Source: Euborellia annulipes (taxonomy: Eukaryota; Arthropoda; Insecta; Dermaptera; Anisolabididae). Taken from it: DNA of 64,000 nucleotides. The stretch spans positions 1 through 64,000 of the forward strand of contig JAKCPI010005513.1 of the NCBI GenBank assembly GCA_023213315.1. The letters run 5' to 3'. A model generated the notes under the pieces. It had not been told where the DNA came from. It saw only the letters and a program-made list of their open reading frames with translations, and did not search any database. Below, one piece after another: positions 41,047 to 52,487 of the stretch. How positions within the stretch are numbered: the first letter of the stretch is position 1; the number at the start of each line of letters is the position of its first letter. Both the position numbers and the translations under genes were made by a program.

Positions 41047-43049
41047 GTAAATAATTACATTTTTGGAATGACATCATATTTAGGGCACATACTCTAAAGG
41101 AAATAAGAAATTTTACATTTAATTATCAACAGACAATAGATGATTCATTCTAATAAAAAATATTCTCATAACCGGTTAATAGAACACTCCCTTTTTATTT
41201 GAAATATTAACTTGAATAATTATTTATGGGAGGGATTATTGATTTCTTATTTATTTTAAAATGTCATTGTTGGTACCAAAACTCAAGGGTTCGCATCCCG
41301 GCTCATGCGACAAAAATTTACTGTATTTAAATTGGATTGGCTACCAATTGAAATAAATAGCGACAGAGTCAAATGGCCTTCGATGCCGAAAAATAAATTA
41401 AATGAAAAAAAAAAAAAAAAATGTCATTGTAGAGAAAAGCCTTTTTTGGACATATTGAGATATTAGTTATTCATTAAATAGATTGAGGTGTGGGTTTCAA
41501 GTGAAACATTTTGAACTAAGGAATTTATGTGAGTTTCATGAGGGTAAAAAAGTAATAACACAAATTTAAATTGTAATCCTCAATATATTTCGGGAAGATG
41601 GGTAAAATCTAACTGGTTAGTTCTTAGGTTAATATATCCCAAATTCCGGATCGTGGTCGAAGGCAAATAGAGGGTAGCAAAGAAACAAAACTTTTTTTTA
41701 CACGGTAAATAAAATTACATTGACATAATTAGAAAAATAATTCATTTAAAAGATTAAAGCTATTAGATACAAAAATACGTTATTATTAATATAATGACTG
41801 ACCATGTTGGAAGGGGGGGGGGGGATAAATAGAAACGAAAAGCGCGCCACTTGCATCCCGCATCAGTACTGACTTTGCACTTTTTTATTACAATATTTAA
41901 ATTTTTGCAATATTTGAGTAAGATAATCTCATTCAAAAATGGACCCGTTCTTCAAAGGTTAATGATTTATTTAATTCCTTGGAGCAGCGCCTGGATAAAT
42001 ATTGAAATATTTTTGTATAAAAGTTATTTGACAATGATAATTCTAATCTATAAAACAAAGCACACCTTTACTAATATTTACTTTTCAATTACGGAATATG
42101 TATCGCCCAGTCATCTTAACAATTGATTTATTAGTATGGTTATATAATACAATAAATTCCCTCAATTTTTGAAATTTCAAGTATTCAATACCAACATTTA
42201 AATAGGGAATTGGCTATTTTCTTCCATATTTGAAAAATGCCTTCCATTTGTAATAAGAGGAATATTTTAATTATTTATATTAAAAAATATTGAGACCAAA
42301 TACAGATAAACAAAAGTAAAGTGAAAGATTCTTACTTTTTTCACAAGTTGAATAAAATTATTTTTACTCTCAAAGAATATAATTATTTTTTTGAATCAAA
42401 TTATTCGTCCAGAATAGTACACTTATAAAAAGGAGGTAATTCTAGAATATCTTTTTTTTATTCTTTTCCTTCATATTTTTATTAATTCTTAAAACAAAAT
42501 ATAAAAGCAGATTAAAACGAAGAATAAAAGGCATTGACTAATTAGTCAAGGTATTAGAACCATTAGAACAGTTGTTTTATTTATTAGTGAAATTAGTGTT
42601 GTTCATCTCTCTTCTCTCGTCTCAATTGGATTTGTCTCTCCTTTTTTTTGGTGTTGTGGAGCAGGTAGGAGAATCATCTAAAGGAAACCCGCTTTTAGGT
42701 CAGATCAGGTAGGTCAGGAATTCGGCTTTGGTTTCTTATCAATACCAAATACCGCTACATTTTATTTCTATCTCTCTCACTATTAATAAACACAAGCCGG
42801 TTGAAATAATATTTCTTTTAATAAGTGACATAATATTGGAATGTTCATGATTTCTATAAGATTTCATAAAAATAAAGGAACTTTTGGATATTCAAAGCTC
42901 GGAAATATTTTTTTTAATTAAATTTGTATATTTAATTGCAATATTATCTATAACTTATTTATTTTTGTTTAGTAAAAATACTAGATATAATATTAATACT
43001 ATATTAAAGCCTTATTCATTTTGATTTCCTAATTTGATTTTTTTCATTT
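41047..43049. other. Probable first intron of the formin-like gene
   Basis: AT-rich sequence holding the subfamily B SINE at 41272 and a possible extra donor at 42665 (GAGCAG/GTAGGA). No coding frame is supported. Confidence 0.4.
41272..41397 (+). repeat. tRNA-derived SINE, subfamily B
   Basis: B-box GGGTTCGCATCCCG, then a hairpin TATTTAAATTGGATTGG/CCAATTGAAATAAATA around CTA, then TCAAATGGCCTTCGATGCCG and a poly-A tail. The A-box half of the head is missing. Confidence 0.65.
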
Positions 43050-43300
43050 GTGCTCAGGGTCTCATCTTGTGGGTACGTGGATGGAGACCACGAGCTGCCC
43101 GTCCTGGAACTGGCAGTTCTGTTCTTTGCATGTCTGTCTCTCCCTTCTATATTTTCAACAGACGTCAGACCGTGCGACGACCCGGCCTGTTCTATTCCTT
43201 CCCGGTTGCAAAAACACATGAATAACACAGCGAGAATTCCCGCTGTGTCTGTCTTCTTCCCTAGCCTTATCAATAAGGCTAGGAAAGAAGAAGAAGAATT
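43050..43300 (+). repeat. GC-richer repeat ending in two tandem hairpins
   Basis: The start (GGTACGTGGATGGAGACCACGAG) is shared with 36510-36550. The 3' end carries two stem-loops: 43225-43248 (ACACAGCG...CGCTGTGT) and 43260-43283 (CCTAGCCTTAT..ATAAGGCTAGG), followed by an A/G-rich tail. It resembles the 3' end of a retroposed RNA. Long frames here are not convincing as protein. Confidence 0.45.
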
Positions 43301-43828
43301 TGATTTCTTCATTTTATTCTTTTCTTGGCTTGAAAAAAATTTCCTCTCGTTAAAAATGAGAATTTTTTTCTCTAGATAGAATGATGGTTTAGGGTTATTT
43401 TAAAAATTTAATGAAGGAGAATCTCTATATATAAACACTCGTTTGTCTTTTTCAATAGTTAAAGCCTATTTAAACATCAATATATCAATTCTACCTCAGA
43501 ATGCTGAAAACCCCCTGACCTTATGGATTACGAATGAAGATTATTCCAAATAAGATATTATTTTCTTTTCATATAACTGCCTCGCCGAATAAATAAAGCC
43601 TTTGCAAAATAAGCTTATGATATACAACAATTCTATGTAGTTGTAGTTGGTCAGAAAAAGTTAATTAATATTAACCCAATACTGTACTGCAACCCGAAAT
43701 ATTTGCAAATAAATAGTGTGTATGGTGGAAAAAGAGGCGCTGGTTTCCTTCTCCTACTTATTAATTAACCCAATAATTTCCCGCAGTTAGATTTTGTCAA
43801 CATTTTATTATTGTTTCAGGATACAAAA

Positions 43829-44013
43829 ATGGGGGACTTAAATAAATGGCGGACGGCTGTGAAAAGGGTGCAAACGCCTCCGAAGAGGATAATGGCATAC
43901 CGCAATCCTTCGAAGATGGACCAATGGGATCCAGAATTGGCTTTTCAGATGCTGCGAATGCCTACCATGTCCAACTTTAAAGCCATCCGAAATATGATCG
44001 CCTCGGCATCAAA
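43829..44013 (+). CDS. Inverted formin-2-like protein, first coding exon (partial)
   Basis: Encodes 61 residues plus two bases. The exon follows an acceptor (TTGTTTCAG, exon start 43820) and ends at a GTAAGA donor, so the short frame ending two codons later is not the real C-terminus. The patch WDPELAFQMLRMPTMSNF aligns by eye with the start of the diaphanous-inhibitory (armadillo) domain of INF2, where the pattern DPEL..RLLQMPS..NY is followed by an FLE..GLDLL helix. INF2-type formins (form3 in flies) nucleate and sever actin. I could not find the next exon within the remaining 20 kb. Either the next intron is very long, or exons are short and hidden among repeats. The upstream basic segment (VKRVQTPPKR) is unlike the human leader. 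Family call is moderate, exon call is good. Confidence 0.62.
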
Positions 44014-44137
44014 GTAAGAAAAAAATTACTTTTATTAAATTGCATAAAGTTCTGTCTAAATTGATTTAGAATAGTTTTGCACATTTTTACATTCTTTTTT
44101 TATTACCTATATCTTCATCAATATATACCTATATATG

Positions 44138-44341
44138 CATAGGCGCCGACTCCATGGGGCCCAAGGGGCTCGAGCCCCCCCCCCCCAATGTTGAAGGAAG
44201 AGGGGCCCAGCCCCTCCAGAAAAAAAACGCTTCACTATCGTTAAAATGTCATTCAGGACAAAATCTTAAAACACTAACCCGTACCCCCTGCTTAAATCAT
44301 ATTTAGGCCCCCCTATTAATTTTTAAAAGTCGGCGCCCATA
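44138..44341. mobile_element. Nonautonomous hAT-type element after the formin exon
   Basis: The ends CATAGGCGCCGACT and (inverted) TATGGGCGCCGACT resemble the NDK-intron hAT. The flanks TATATATG and TATATACA are a possible decayed 8-bp duplication, but the AT-rich context makes this weak. Confidence 0.5.
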
Positions 44342-44412
44342 TATATACAGTATGTTAATATAATAGAAACTATTGCATACCTGTGGAAAAGTTGATATCT
44401 AGATTTCTTCTA

Positions 44413-44575
44413 TATCTAGATATTTGGATACCAAATGGCTTAAATAAGAATGCCTGGACCCCTAATATGTATATTAATCTCTATAACGGATATCGTAAAA
44501 GTCTTAAATGGCCTAAGTTGCCGAAAAGACTGTGTGAATGTGAGTGTGTATGAGAAAAAAGTGTGAGTGGTTTAA
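44413..44575 (+). repeat. tRNA-derived SINE, subfamily A, 5' truncated
   Basis: Starts inside the hairpin (ATACCAAATGGCTTAAATAA), continues with AATGCCTGGACCCC, the module GTCTTAAATGGCC..GCCGAAAAGAC at 44500-44530, and a degenerate TGTGAG tail. Confidence 0.7.
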
Positions 44576-45276
44576 AAAAAAAAGAAAAAAAAATTGATGA
44601 TCATATCACCTGATAAGAATCATAATGGCGAAGATCCGAAATTCAACAATTCGAGAAAAGGCGTTTGAAAGTTTTGTAAACAAATACATTTAAATAGCCG
44701 GGCAACAAATAAATGAGCCAGAATCAATAGCAAAGAATGGAAATTAATTTTCGCCACTTTGGCACTCAAAAAAGACGTTTTAACAACGTTTCGTAAACTT
44801 AACTCAAAAATTGAATTTTTGAACTTTCGCCATTATAATTCTCAGCAGGCGATAAGATGGTTTTATTAAGCTCCAAATATTACTGATTATTAATTGGTAA
44901 ATATAATTCCCTAATATTATAATTTTTACCTTCCTTTATAGCTATGACATTGATTCTTGAAATATGGAGGATTTATATTTAATACAAATTTTGAAATTAA
45001 ATAGACCGCCGCCATTTTTGCAAGCTTGTAGTTCGGGTTGTTGCCTTTAGTAGCGCCACTAGTCAAAGATGTTTTCATGCGACGCTTGCGCTATCTCTGT
45101 TAAACCTCTTTCATTATTTAATTCATTCAACCATTTATGATTTCAACATAGAACTACACTGCCCCCCCCCCCCCCCCCCGGAACCGAAACTTGTTTTAAA
45201 CTTTTTGTTAAAATTTCCCTCATTTACCTTGTATTGTTTTTTCACGTATAGAGAATCCTCCGGGTCCCCCATGCCT
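44576..45276. other. No gene seen
   Basis: AT-rich. A decayed inverted repeat is visible (ATCACCTGATAAGAATCATA and ATGGCGA at 44604-44632 mirror CGCCATTATAATTCTCAGCA at 44827). No exon continuing the formin frame was found. Confidence 0.45.
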
Positions 45277-45511
45277 CAGTAACGTTTTGGCCAACCCTCC
45301 CCCCCCCCTCTAACACGTTACGTAACAATTAGGCCTAATTAAATTAAATATCTTTGGCCAAATTGATTTAATTTGAATTAATTAAATTAAATATATTTTA
45401 GCCAAATTTGGGTTCCTATTTGTAGGTAAATTTTAAGAAAAAAAAGTGTGCCTTCCCCCAAGAAAAAAAATTTGCCCCCACCCCCAAGAAAAAGTTGAAA
45501 TGACACCACTG
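45277..45511. mobile_element. Decayed hAT-type element
   Basis: The right end GAAATGACACCACTG and the interior (CAAATTTGGGTTCCTATTTG) match the 23643 family. The left end CAGTAACGTTTTGG is degenerate and no target duplication is visible. Confidence 0.45.
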
Positions 45512-45737
45512 CTTAAGGGGCTTAAAAACGTCACACTATAATAATAGAGTTGTAATCATTTTTCTTTATATTTTGCAACTTGTATTATTTTTCATTTTAG
45601 TACTTTTATTCTTAAATTAAAATAAATCATTACTGATTTTCGATTTTGTTCCTTTTGTCTTTTCTTATAATCTTCCAACAATATACATTAAGCATGGCGT
45701 TATTTGGAGATCCGATTCTCAATTTACGTATACCAAC

Positions 45738-45809
45738 TCCGGTATGGTCTAGTGGCTAGGATACCTGGCTTTCACCCAGGAGGCTCGGGTTCGATTCCCG
45801 GTACCGGAA
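45738..45809 (+). tRNA. tRNA-Glu(UUC)
   Basis: A 72-nt cloverleaf: acceptor arms TCCGGTA/TACCGGA, D arm GTCTAGTGGCTAGGAT, anticodon stem CTGGC..CCAG with loop CTTTCAC (anticodon TTC), T arm CGGGTTCGATTCCCG, discriminator A. The A and B boxes are intact and a run of more than 20 T follows at once, a pol III terminator. It looks functional. An inverted near-copy lies 279 bp away. Confidence 0.95.
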
Positions 45810-46088
45810 TTTTTTTTTTTTTTTTTTTTTTTGTTGTCATTTCGTGACATGCAATCCAGGAATATTTATTTTTATCGGATTGCCGCCTGTGATCTTGGCT
45901 TATAAGGTTATCTTTATTGACAATGACACTATCTAGATGTATATACTTTCAACCACGGGGTGGAGATAAAAAAAATGACTATTTAACTAATTATATGTGA
46001 GATATATATTGATGATGGTGCGTCAAATCCTGGACCACCCAATCTATTAGGGGTTCCACATAAACAAGTAAAAAAAAAAAAAAAAAAA

Positions 46089-46160
46089 TTCCGGTACCGG
46101 GAATCGAACCCGAGCCTCCTGGGTGAAAGCCAGGTATCCTAGCCACTAGACCATACCGGA
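46089..46160 (-). tRNA. tRNA-Glu(UUC), inverted copy
   Basis: Same 72-nt sequence on the minus strand, by eye identical to the plus-strand copy, again followed by a T run (seen as poly-A on the plus strand). The 5' flanks of both copies share ATTTGGAGA.CCGA, so the duplication included upstream DNA. Confidence 0.95.
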
Positions 46161-46939
46161 GCCATTAATATTTAAATGGTGGTCGGGTCTCCAAATACGT
46201 CCATTATAAAAAGTTCAAAGATCTCTAAGGAAAAAGATGTAAATTCCAATTTTAATCACAATTATCTTAATACTATGATTGATTTGCGATCTCTACTGAG
46301 AAAATAAGATTATTTCTTGTTTTTTTTTCTTTCATTCCTTTATGTTTAATACAGAATACTTTAAAGTAGCAAAATCATGTAGTTGTTGTTTTTTTGGTAC
46401 GTTTGATATAAAGATAAGATTTGAACATTTGATCGTCCTTGGTTAACCTTGACAATTACAAAATGATTATTCAGATAAAAATTACATTTGTTTTATATTT
46501 CTTTAACTCTATAAAATATGTTAATCTCCGCCTTTACGATTAAGAAATGTATTTATTTTTACATAAAAAAAATACATATATCAAGAAAATATGTGTCTGG
46601 GTCGCGCTGATAACGCGAATGTCTCTTTCACGCGGTATTGATACGCTCTTTCCAATCATCTACGATTTCTTTATTTCGGCCTGGGATTAATTATACTTTA
46701 CATATATTTGCACAAGTACTAAAAAAATTGCCCAGTGTAACTATCCTCAGTGGAGGCAAAACATATCCGATACGGGAACCGAAATCGGATAATAGTATAT
46801 TATAAATGGGGGCCTGAGTACTTTTGTGGTGTTATGGTCTATAGTTCAGTGAAATTTTCTAGACGATTCCCAGATATAAAATAAAATATAGTATACTATA
46901 TCACTAGAATAAATAAAATTCCATATATTCGTGTAATTC
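46161..46939. other. No gene seen
   Basis: AT-rich sequence past the inverted tRNA pair. Nothing recognised. Confidence 0.6.
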
Positions 46940-47262
46940 AAAAAATCTGGTGTGACTGGTCGCAGCCAGATTTTTTTGTCGACATATGTATATTTAGTTT
47001 TCGACAGTACGGTATATTCGTAATTCTAGCGATGTAAAATTAATGAAGTGTCGAGGAGTACTTATATTTTGATATAACATAGCAACCTCTTCTCCTTTCA
47101 TCTTGTGATATGGTGTACACAGAGTAAATATGTCGCGAAAAGATTTTCAATTAGGCACAAATCATGAATATCCATTTTCAAGAGCATCTAAAAACATCGA
47201 TTTTTGACATGTAATCCAATATTTCTCTATATCTTTGAAGCCAATATGAGATAAGAGAATAT
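46940..47262 (-). repeat. Hairpin-ended repeat family, deleted copy
   Basis: A shortened terminal hairpin (AATCTGGTGTGACTGGTCGC then CCAGATTTTTTTGTC) joins a diverged body and ends near ATGAGATAAGAGAATAT. Confidence 0.5.
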
Positions 47263-48031
47263 AAAAATATAAATAGGCCATATTAAAAATTACGAAATTT
47301 CGGAGCCCCTCCCTTGATTGTTATTACAATTTCACTTGATAAAATAAAACTTTTAATTCTTTAGTTATGTTGAATAATTTGTTTTCTGATGTAAATGATA
47401 CGATAGTTTACATAGTTTATAACAAAAAAAAAAAAAAAGTAAAAAACAAACAATCTTGTTGCCTATTTACAGGTGTTTTTGGGATTATCAGTGCGCACTG
47501 AACGGTTTATTTATTATTTCGATTGTAGATGTCGGTTAGGAAGATTAATTTCTCTAAGGAATTTCGACAAGAAAAAGATAATTTGCGTATTATTCGTTTT
47601 GTATATATTTCGATACTAGTATGATGGAAGGGAATGGAATCACACATCTTCACTACAAACAAAAGGAGCAAATAATCATATATATATATATCCAATTTTA
47701 ACATATTGGATTAGTAGATGAACTCGAAAATTAATCTTCCTTATCGTCATCTACAATCGAAATATTAATCGATTCATTGCACGTGTTTAATCCCAAATAC
47801 ACTTGTAGATAGGCAACAATATTTTTTCATATTTTTTTATTAAATGATTGAAAATAAAATTTAATAAAATTCAATAATACTTTTCCATGAATATTTACAA
47901 AAAATTTCTTGAGTCTAATGGCTGTAGATATTTAATTAGATGAAAGGGCCGGATGCCTTCCCGGGAACAGCAGCCAGGTGAAATAAAAAAGCTTTATATT
48001 TAGTTGCCGACGCGACGTTTCGAAAACTAGT
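47263..48031. other. No gene seen; decayed inverted repeat
   Basis: TTTCGATTGTAGATG and AGGAAGATTAATTT near 47520-47555 mirror AAATTAATCTTCCTTATCG and ATCTACAATCGAAAT near 47730-47765, with GTTGCCTATTTACA and TGTAGATAGGCAAC further out. A cluster CCGACGCGACGTTTCG at 48007 is a lone ribozyme-like motif. Confidence 0.45.
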
Positions 48032-48515
48032 CGCATTCAAAAAAGTGGTTTTCGCAACATGGTCTCTCTGAGTGTGTATCTGTGAACAAAATATCTCAAA
48101 AAGGAGGTTGAAATTTGAAATTTAAGTTAGGTACCCCCCCTGGCACGTGACACGAAGCTTTTGAACAAAATCGGCCAAAGAGTACTTGTACTTTACTGAT
48201 GTACTTTTTCAGTTTTTTTTTTCGATTTTCTCAAAATTCTCTCTAACGATTTTGATTAAAATTCAAAAATCAATTATTTTTTAGATTCTCGTTAAAATGT
48301 ATTTTCTCATTTTGCCCTGAAATTATTTGAAGCAAACTTTACTCTTGTACTTCTTAGGAAAGATAGGAGAAATGGTGGCAAAATATAAATATTTTCCCAT
48401 GTTTATAAATTTTACATCTTGAATTCAAATGTACAGTACTATCGGAAACTAAATATATGTCGACACAAAAAATCTGGTGTGACAAGCACAGAACACAACT
48501 TTCTCTTACCAAAGG
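48032..48515 (+). repeat. Hairpin-ended repeat family copy
   Basis: Begins AAAAAGTGGTTTTCGCAACA and runs through ACGAAGCTTTTGAACAAAAT and CAAAATTCTCTCTAACGATT to half of the terminal hairpin (AATCTGGTGTGACAAGCACA), cut after CTTACCAAAGG. Confidence 0.6.
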
Positions 48516-49904
48516 TCTACTGTCAAAACCTGGACTAACAAAGAAAACTTTATTCTCTTTAAAGAGCTTTTATAAATTTTATGAATAAAACAAAAAGAAA
48601 AGAAATGAAATAAAGGGAGCTAAGCTGAGCGCACAACTTTGCCCACCCACTATTCAAGATAAAAATATTGCCCCCCCCCCTCTAATGGTCCGATGTTTAC
48701 CAAAAGCTTTTCAGTTCTTGGCCTCTACCCCTAGTTTATGGGTGCAAAATTTCAAAACAATTGAACAAATAGTTTTTGAGTTTTCGTTGAGGAAAAAAAA
48801 ATTACCACAGACATATACACACAGACACACAGACATCATTCCAAAACCTACTTAAATGGATTCAGGGGACCTCAAAACGCATTTTGGCAGCTTCAAAAAA
48901 ATTTCGATTGTTTACGATTACATTAACTTTACCTGTCCAACCTATGGTTGATGGGCAAAGCTAAAAATTGAGGACTAATCTACTACCGGCAACTTATCGT
49001 TAATAGCCCTCTCTTGACCCCCCCCCCCCCCTCCTTTAGGGTTTCTATTAGTTCATTCGGGATAGAGAAATAAAAATGCTGTTTAAACAAATTGTAATTT
49101 AAGAGAAGCAAATTAAAAGAAAAAAGTTTTATATTGATATCCTTTTTATTTGTAAGTTAATCAAATTCATTTGTAGACTATCGATTGGATTAATTTAAAA
49201 AGTTTATCTGAAAAGCTTTTTAATCTAAAACAAAATATCTCCCAATTAATAAAAAATACATAGCTTTTGTTATAAATGTCTTTGAAGATAAATACTAGAC
49301 TCGATTCTTTTAGTCTTCTATTAAGTTACATCATTTCGGTTATCAATCGCTAACGCCTATTAAATACAGCAAATTTGTATTCTTTATCACATTCAAAATA
49401 GATCATTACATGAACAGACTACGAGAGCTGTGAACTGAGATCTTATTTTTCTTTTATGCCAGCCCATCTCTCTTTTTCTGTTTTTTTACAACTCTGGAAC
49501 CCCCGATCGCTTATTTATTAAAATATTGTCATAATTCAATTTTTAGTTGGAAAGGATAATATAAAATTTATATAATTAAATATTTATTTATTCATATACC
49601 CGAAAAAAGTAAGGGTGTGCCGCAGGGAGTTGAACCATGAACCATGATCCACCAATTTGTACTCAGTGTGCCCTTATTTCTTATTTATTAATTAATTAAA
49701 TTTGAGGTCTTCTCAATTATTCTAACTAGATTGCATCTGGTCGACGGAGAAATTCTTCGCGTCGAATTTGGGTCCATTTCTCCTGATAACTTTTCATATC
49801 TGATTTTTTTGCATCACAAGTTTTCTTAAAACATCTTAGTTGATTGCTTGGGCTGAATGTTGAAAGTGATAAATAGGAGAAATAATCAGCGCCTGTTTAT
49901 CCAC
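48516..49904. other. No gene seen
   Basis: AT-rich with C-runs (48670, 49018). 49610-49680 is a weak tRNA-like patch (GCAGGGAGTTGAACCATG) not called. Confidence 0.5.
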
Positions 49905-49970
49905 CACATACACTATTTATTTGCAAATATTTCGGATTGCAAAACGCCATCCATCATCAGGAAAATAGTT
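49905..49970 (-). repeat. Solo CTGATGATGG..CCGAAATATTTGC motif
   Basis: The minus strand reads TTCCTGATGATGGATGG, then CAATCCGAAATATTTGC. The same 3' end (CCGAAATATTTGC) occurs at 35585 and 43697, and as CAGAAATATTTGC at 56097, which shows a subfamily. Confidence 0.4.
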
Positions 49971-50589
49971 TTGGTGGTGAATATCTATAGTTTTGCCTCT
50001 GATTATATAAATGTTTGCCATTTTCCTATTGTTCTCAAAGGAAGAAATGATCTTTCCTGTTTCACTTTAAAAATTCCAAAACTTTCAAGCATTAAGCATT
50101 GTTTCAAACAGGGAATTTGCACTTTGAATAAATCGTTTTTTAATATTAGTATTTTGTTATCAGCAACTGAGATTGTTTTTTGATTTCCTCCTGTCGTTGC
50201 AATAAAACATTTTATTTGCTTATTATTTTACCACGCAATTTACAAATCTGCAAAATCAATCTCGAATAGTTTTTTGATAAGATAGAAAAATCGTAAAAAT
50301 TTTATTATGATAAATACATATCAAAATATCTAAATAGGTAGGCCAACAATAATGTTATTTACCGGGAATCACACCTCCATGGGGGACTAAAATTGACATT
50401 TTCTTCTTTATGCAGCTGTTAAGGAGAGCAGACTTCAATTTTTACTTTTTCTTATATATATATGTATTATAGGCCTAATATAAATAGAAAAAGTATTGGA
50501 TTCATGTCAAAAATTGGATTATTTTGGTGAAAATACACGTTTTGAAGCAGGTACGGATTAATGCAATTTTGTCGGTGGGGGCAGTTTTT

Positions 50590-50714
50590 TTTTTTATTTA
50601 AGGTCTTTTTCGGCATCGAAGGCCATTTAGACCCCGTCCCTATTTAATTAAATTGATTGGTAGCCAATTCAATTTAAATAAACGGGACGGGATGCGAACT
50701 CGGTGGGGGCGGTT
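50590..50714 (-). repeat. tRNA-derived SINE, subfamily B
   Basis: On the minus strand: B-box GAGTTCGCATCCCG, hairpin AATTGAATTGG/CCAATCAATT around CTA, GGGACGGGGTCTAAATGGCC, GATGCCGAAAAAGACC and an A-rich tail. A hAT-type element inserted at 50715-50722 cuts off the head. Confidence 0.7.
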
Positions 50715-50722
50715 GGTTGGAA

Positions 50723-51058
50723 CAGGGGTCTCCAAACTACGGCCCGAAGGCCACATCCGTCCGGCCCGCGGAGAGCTAGCAAACTTGAAAACTTCTTTTA
50801 GAGAACATATTTTTTATAGCAAATTAAATTTAGTTTACTGAAGTATTCTAATTTTATGTTGAATAATTATTAATATGACATCTACATTGATATGGTCATG
50901 GGCTAACTACCCTTAACATTGTTGTAGGCTTATTGTTATCCATCATCAGTGGACTATTTCACTTTTAACCACCGGCAACAATGATAATATGGTTTTGGCC
51001 CTCGGAACTTACTGGAGTAATCAGTATGGCCCAAGGCTGGAAAGTTTGGAGACCCCTG
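50723..51058. mobile_element. Nonautonomous hAT-type element with 8-bp TSD
   Basis: The inverted ends CAGGGGTCTCCAAACTACGG and CAGGGGTCTCCAAACTTTCC are flanked by GGTTGGAA and GGTTGAAA (seven of eight match). Length 336 bp. It is inserted into the head of a subfamily B SINE. Confidence 0.8.
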
Positions 51059-51269
51059 GGTTGAAAGATTCAATTTACAGGAGGACCTCTGGGGATGAAA
51101 ATTTTTTTATTAATACCTTCAAATAATAGAAGGTGACTTTAGATGACTTGTTTTTAAAACTTTTTCAATTTTTTCTCGAAGGGGGTGACCGCAAAATGAA
51201 CAAATTATCTCAAGAACGTAAAGTTTGAAATTTAAATATGTAAATAAAATTGTTTGAAGTAAACTTTGC

Positions 51270-51720
51270 TCTTATACTTCATCTCGACATCGAATTTTTG
51301 ACATGAATCCAATACTTTCTCTCTCTGTATCCGCGTATTAAATATATATAGAGGTAAGAGAAAGTAATAGCCTATATAGGCTTACTAGGGTATATCGAGT
51401 CCTCTAAAAGAATTTTGTTAAAAAATCTGGTGTGACTGGTCGCACAGCACACAACTTTCTCATACCTTCGGAAATCGAAAGTTGTGTTCTGTGCTTGTCA
51501 CACCAGATTTTTTGTGTCAACATATATTTAGTTTCCGAGAGTACGGTACATTCGATTTTCAAGATGTAAAATTTATAAACAGAAAAATATTTATATTTTG
51601 TTACCATGGCAACCATTTGAAGTACAAGAGTAAAGTGGTCTTCAGAAGATTTCATTGGCGAAATGAGAATATACATTTTAAAGAGCATCTAAAAAATAAT
51701 TGATTTTTGAATTTTAATTA
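51270..51720 (-). repeat. Hairpin-ended repeat family, two fragments
   Basis: 51285-51368 holds the end with TTTTTGACATGAATCCAATA and GAGGTAAGAGAAAGTA. 51423-51720 holds an intact terminal hairpin (51423-51513) and body in minus orientation. Confidence 0.6.
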
Positions 51721-51796
51721 CCTAGTTCGAAGTGTATATACTATGACTAATCGCTCCGTCCGCCCTCCTGAATATTTTTTATTAAACTTCAATGAT

Positions 51797-51862
51797 TATT
51801 GTCAGACGTGACTCGTTGTGGATACTCTGAGAGGTAACTTTCATTGAGATGGGTTCCCGGCG
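51797..51862 (-). repeat. Fragment of the repeat at 60150
   Basis: GTGACTCGTTGTGGATACTC, GAGAGGTAACTTTCATTGAG and ATGGGTTCCCGGCG match the body of the 60150-60360 repeat. No tRNA-like head is left. Confidence 0.45.
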
Positions 51863-52224
51863 ATTGTTCTTAATTAAAAATCTATTAAAATAATATCTTT
51901 TAATAAAATTTAAGAGTTTAATATAAAAACTATAACCCAATAATCGAGTGTGTGATGGCCATATGAGATTAGATTTTTTTGAAATCTCAAATAAAATGAT
52001 TAAATTTCAATCAAACATAAATTAAATATGTATCAGAAGATAAAATTTCAAAACCGATAAATACTAATTAATTAATTAATATATATGTGTATATACATGA
52101 AATTTGAATATGTAAGCAAAAGTAATAAGATTAAGGAGAAAAAAGAGGGAGGGGGGGGAAAGAGAGGGTGGAGTAGTTAAAGAGATAATAAAACCAAATA
52201 ACAATTCGCTTATCAGTATCATTT

Positions 52225-52487
52225 TGAGTAGTTGAGTGTTAAGATTATGTACGTGCGGACATTCGTCGTGTAGCCGTGTCGTGTTGTGAGGACGACGCGT
52301 GCGCGTTAACGTTAAGGACCAATTTGACTTCTCTCATCTTGGTCCTTTTTATTCTGTTTTGGATCTTCCTTCGGGATGATTCTGTGCATGTTTTAAGTGT
52401 GCCGGGATTAGTTGGATGGCTTTATTCTTTTTTCATCTTCGACATTGGCCTTTTACTTTGACTAACCATGACGGTCCTATCAAGGTA
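52225..52487 (+). other. CpG-rich candidate first exon (3)
   Basis: CGTGCGGACATTCGTCGTG, GACGACGCGTGCGCG and GTGCCGGGATTAG stand out from AT-rich flanks. The stretch ends ACTAACCATGACGGTCCTAT and CAAG/GTATTC, a possible start codon in good context five codons before a donor. The long open frame upstream is hydrophobic and probably not translated. It could be an alternative first exon of the formin-like gene or belong to another plus-strand gene. Confidence 0.3.
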
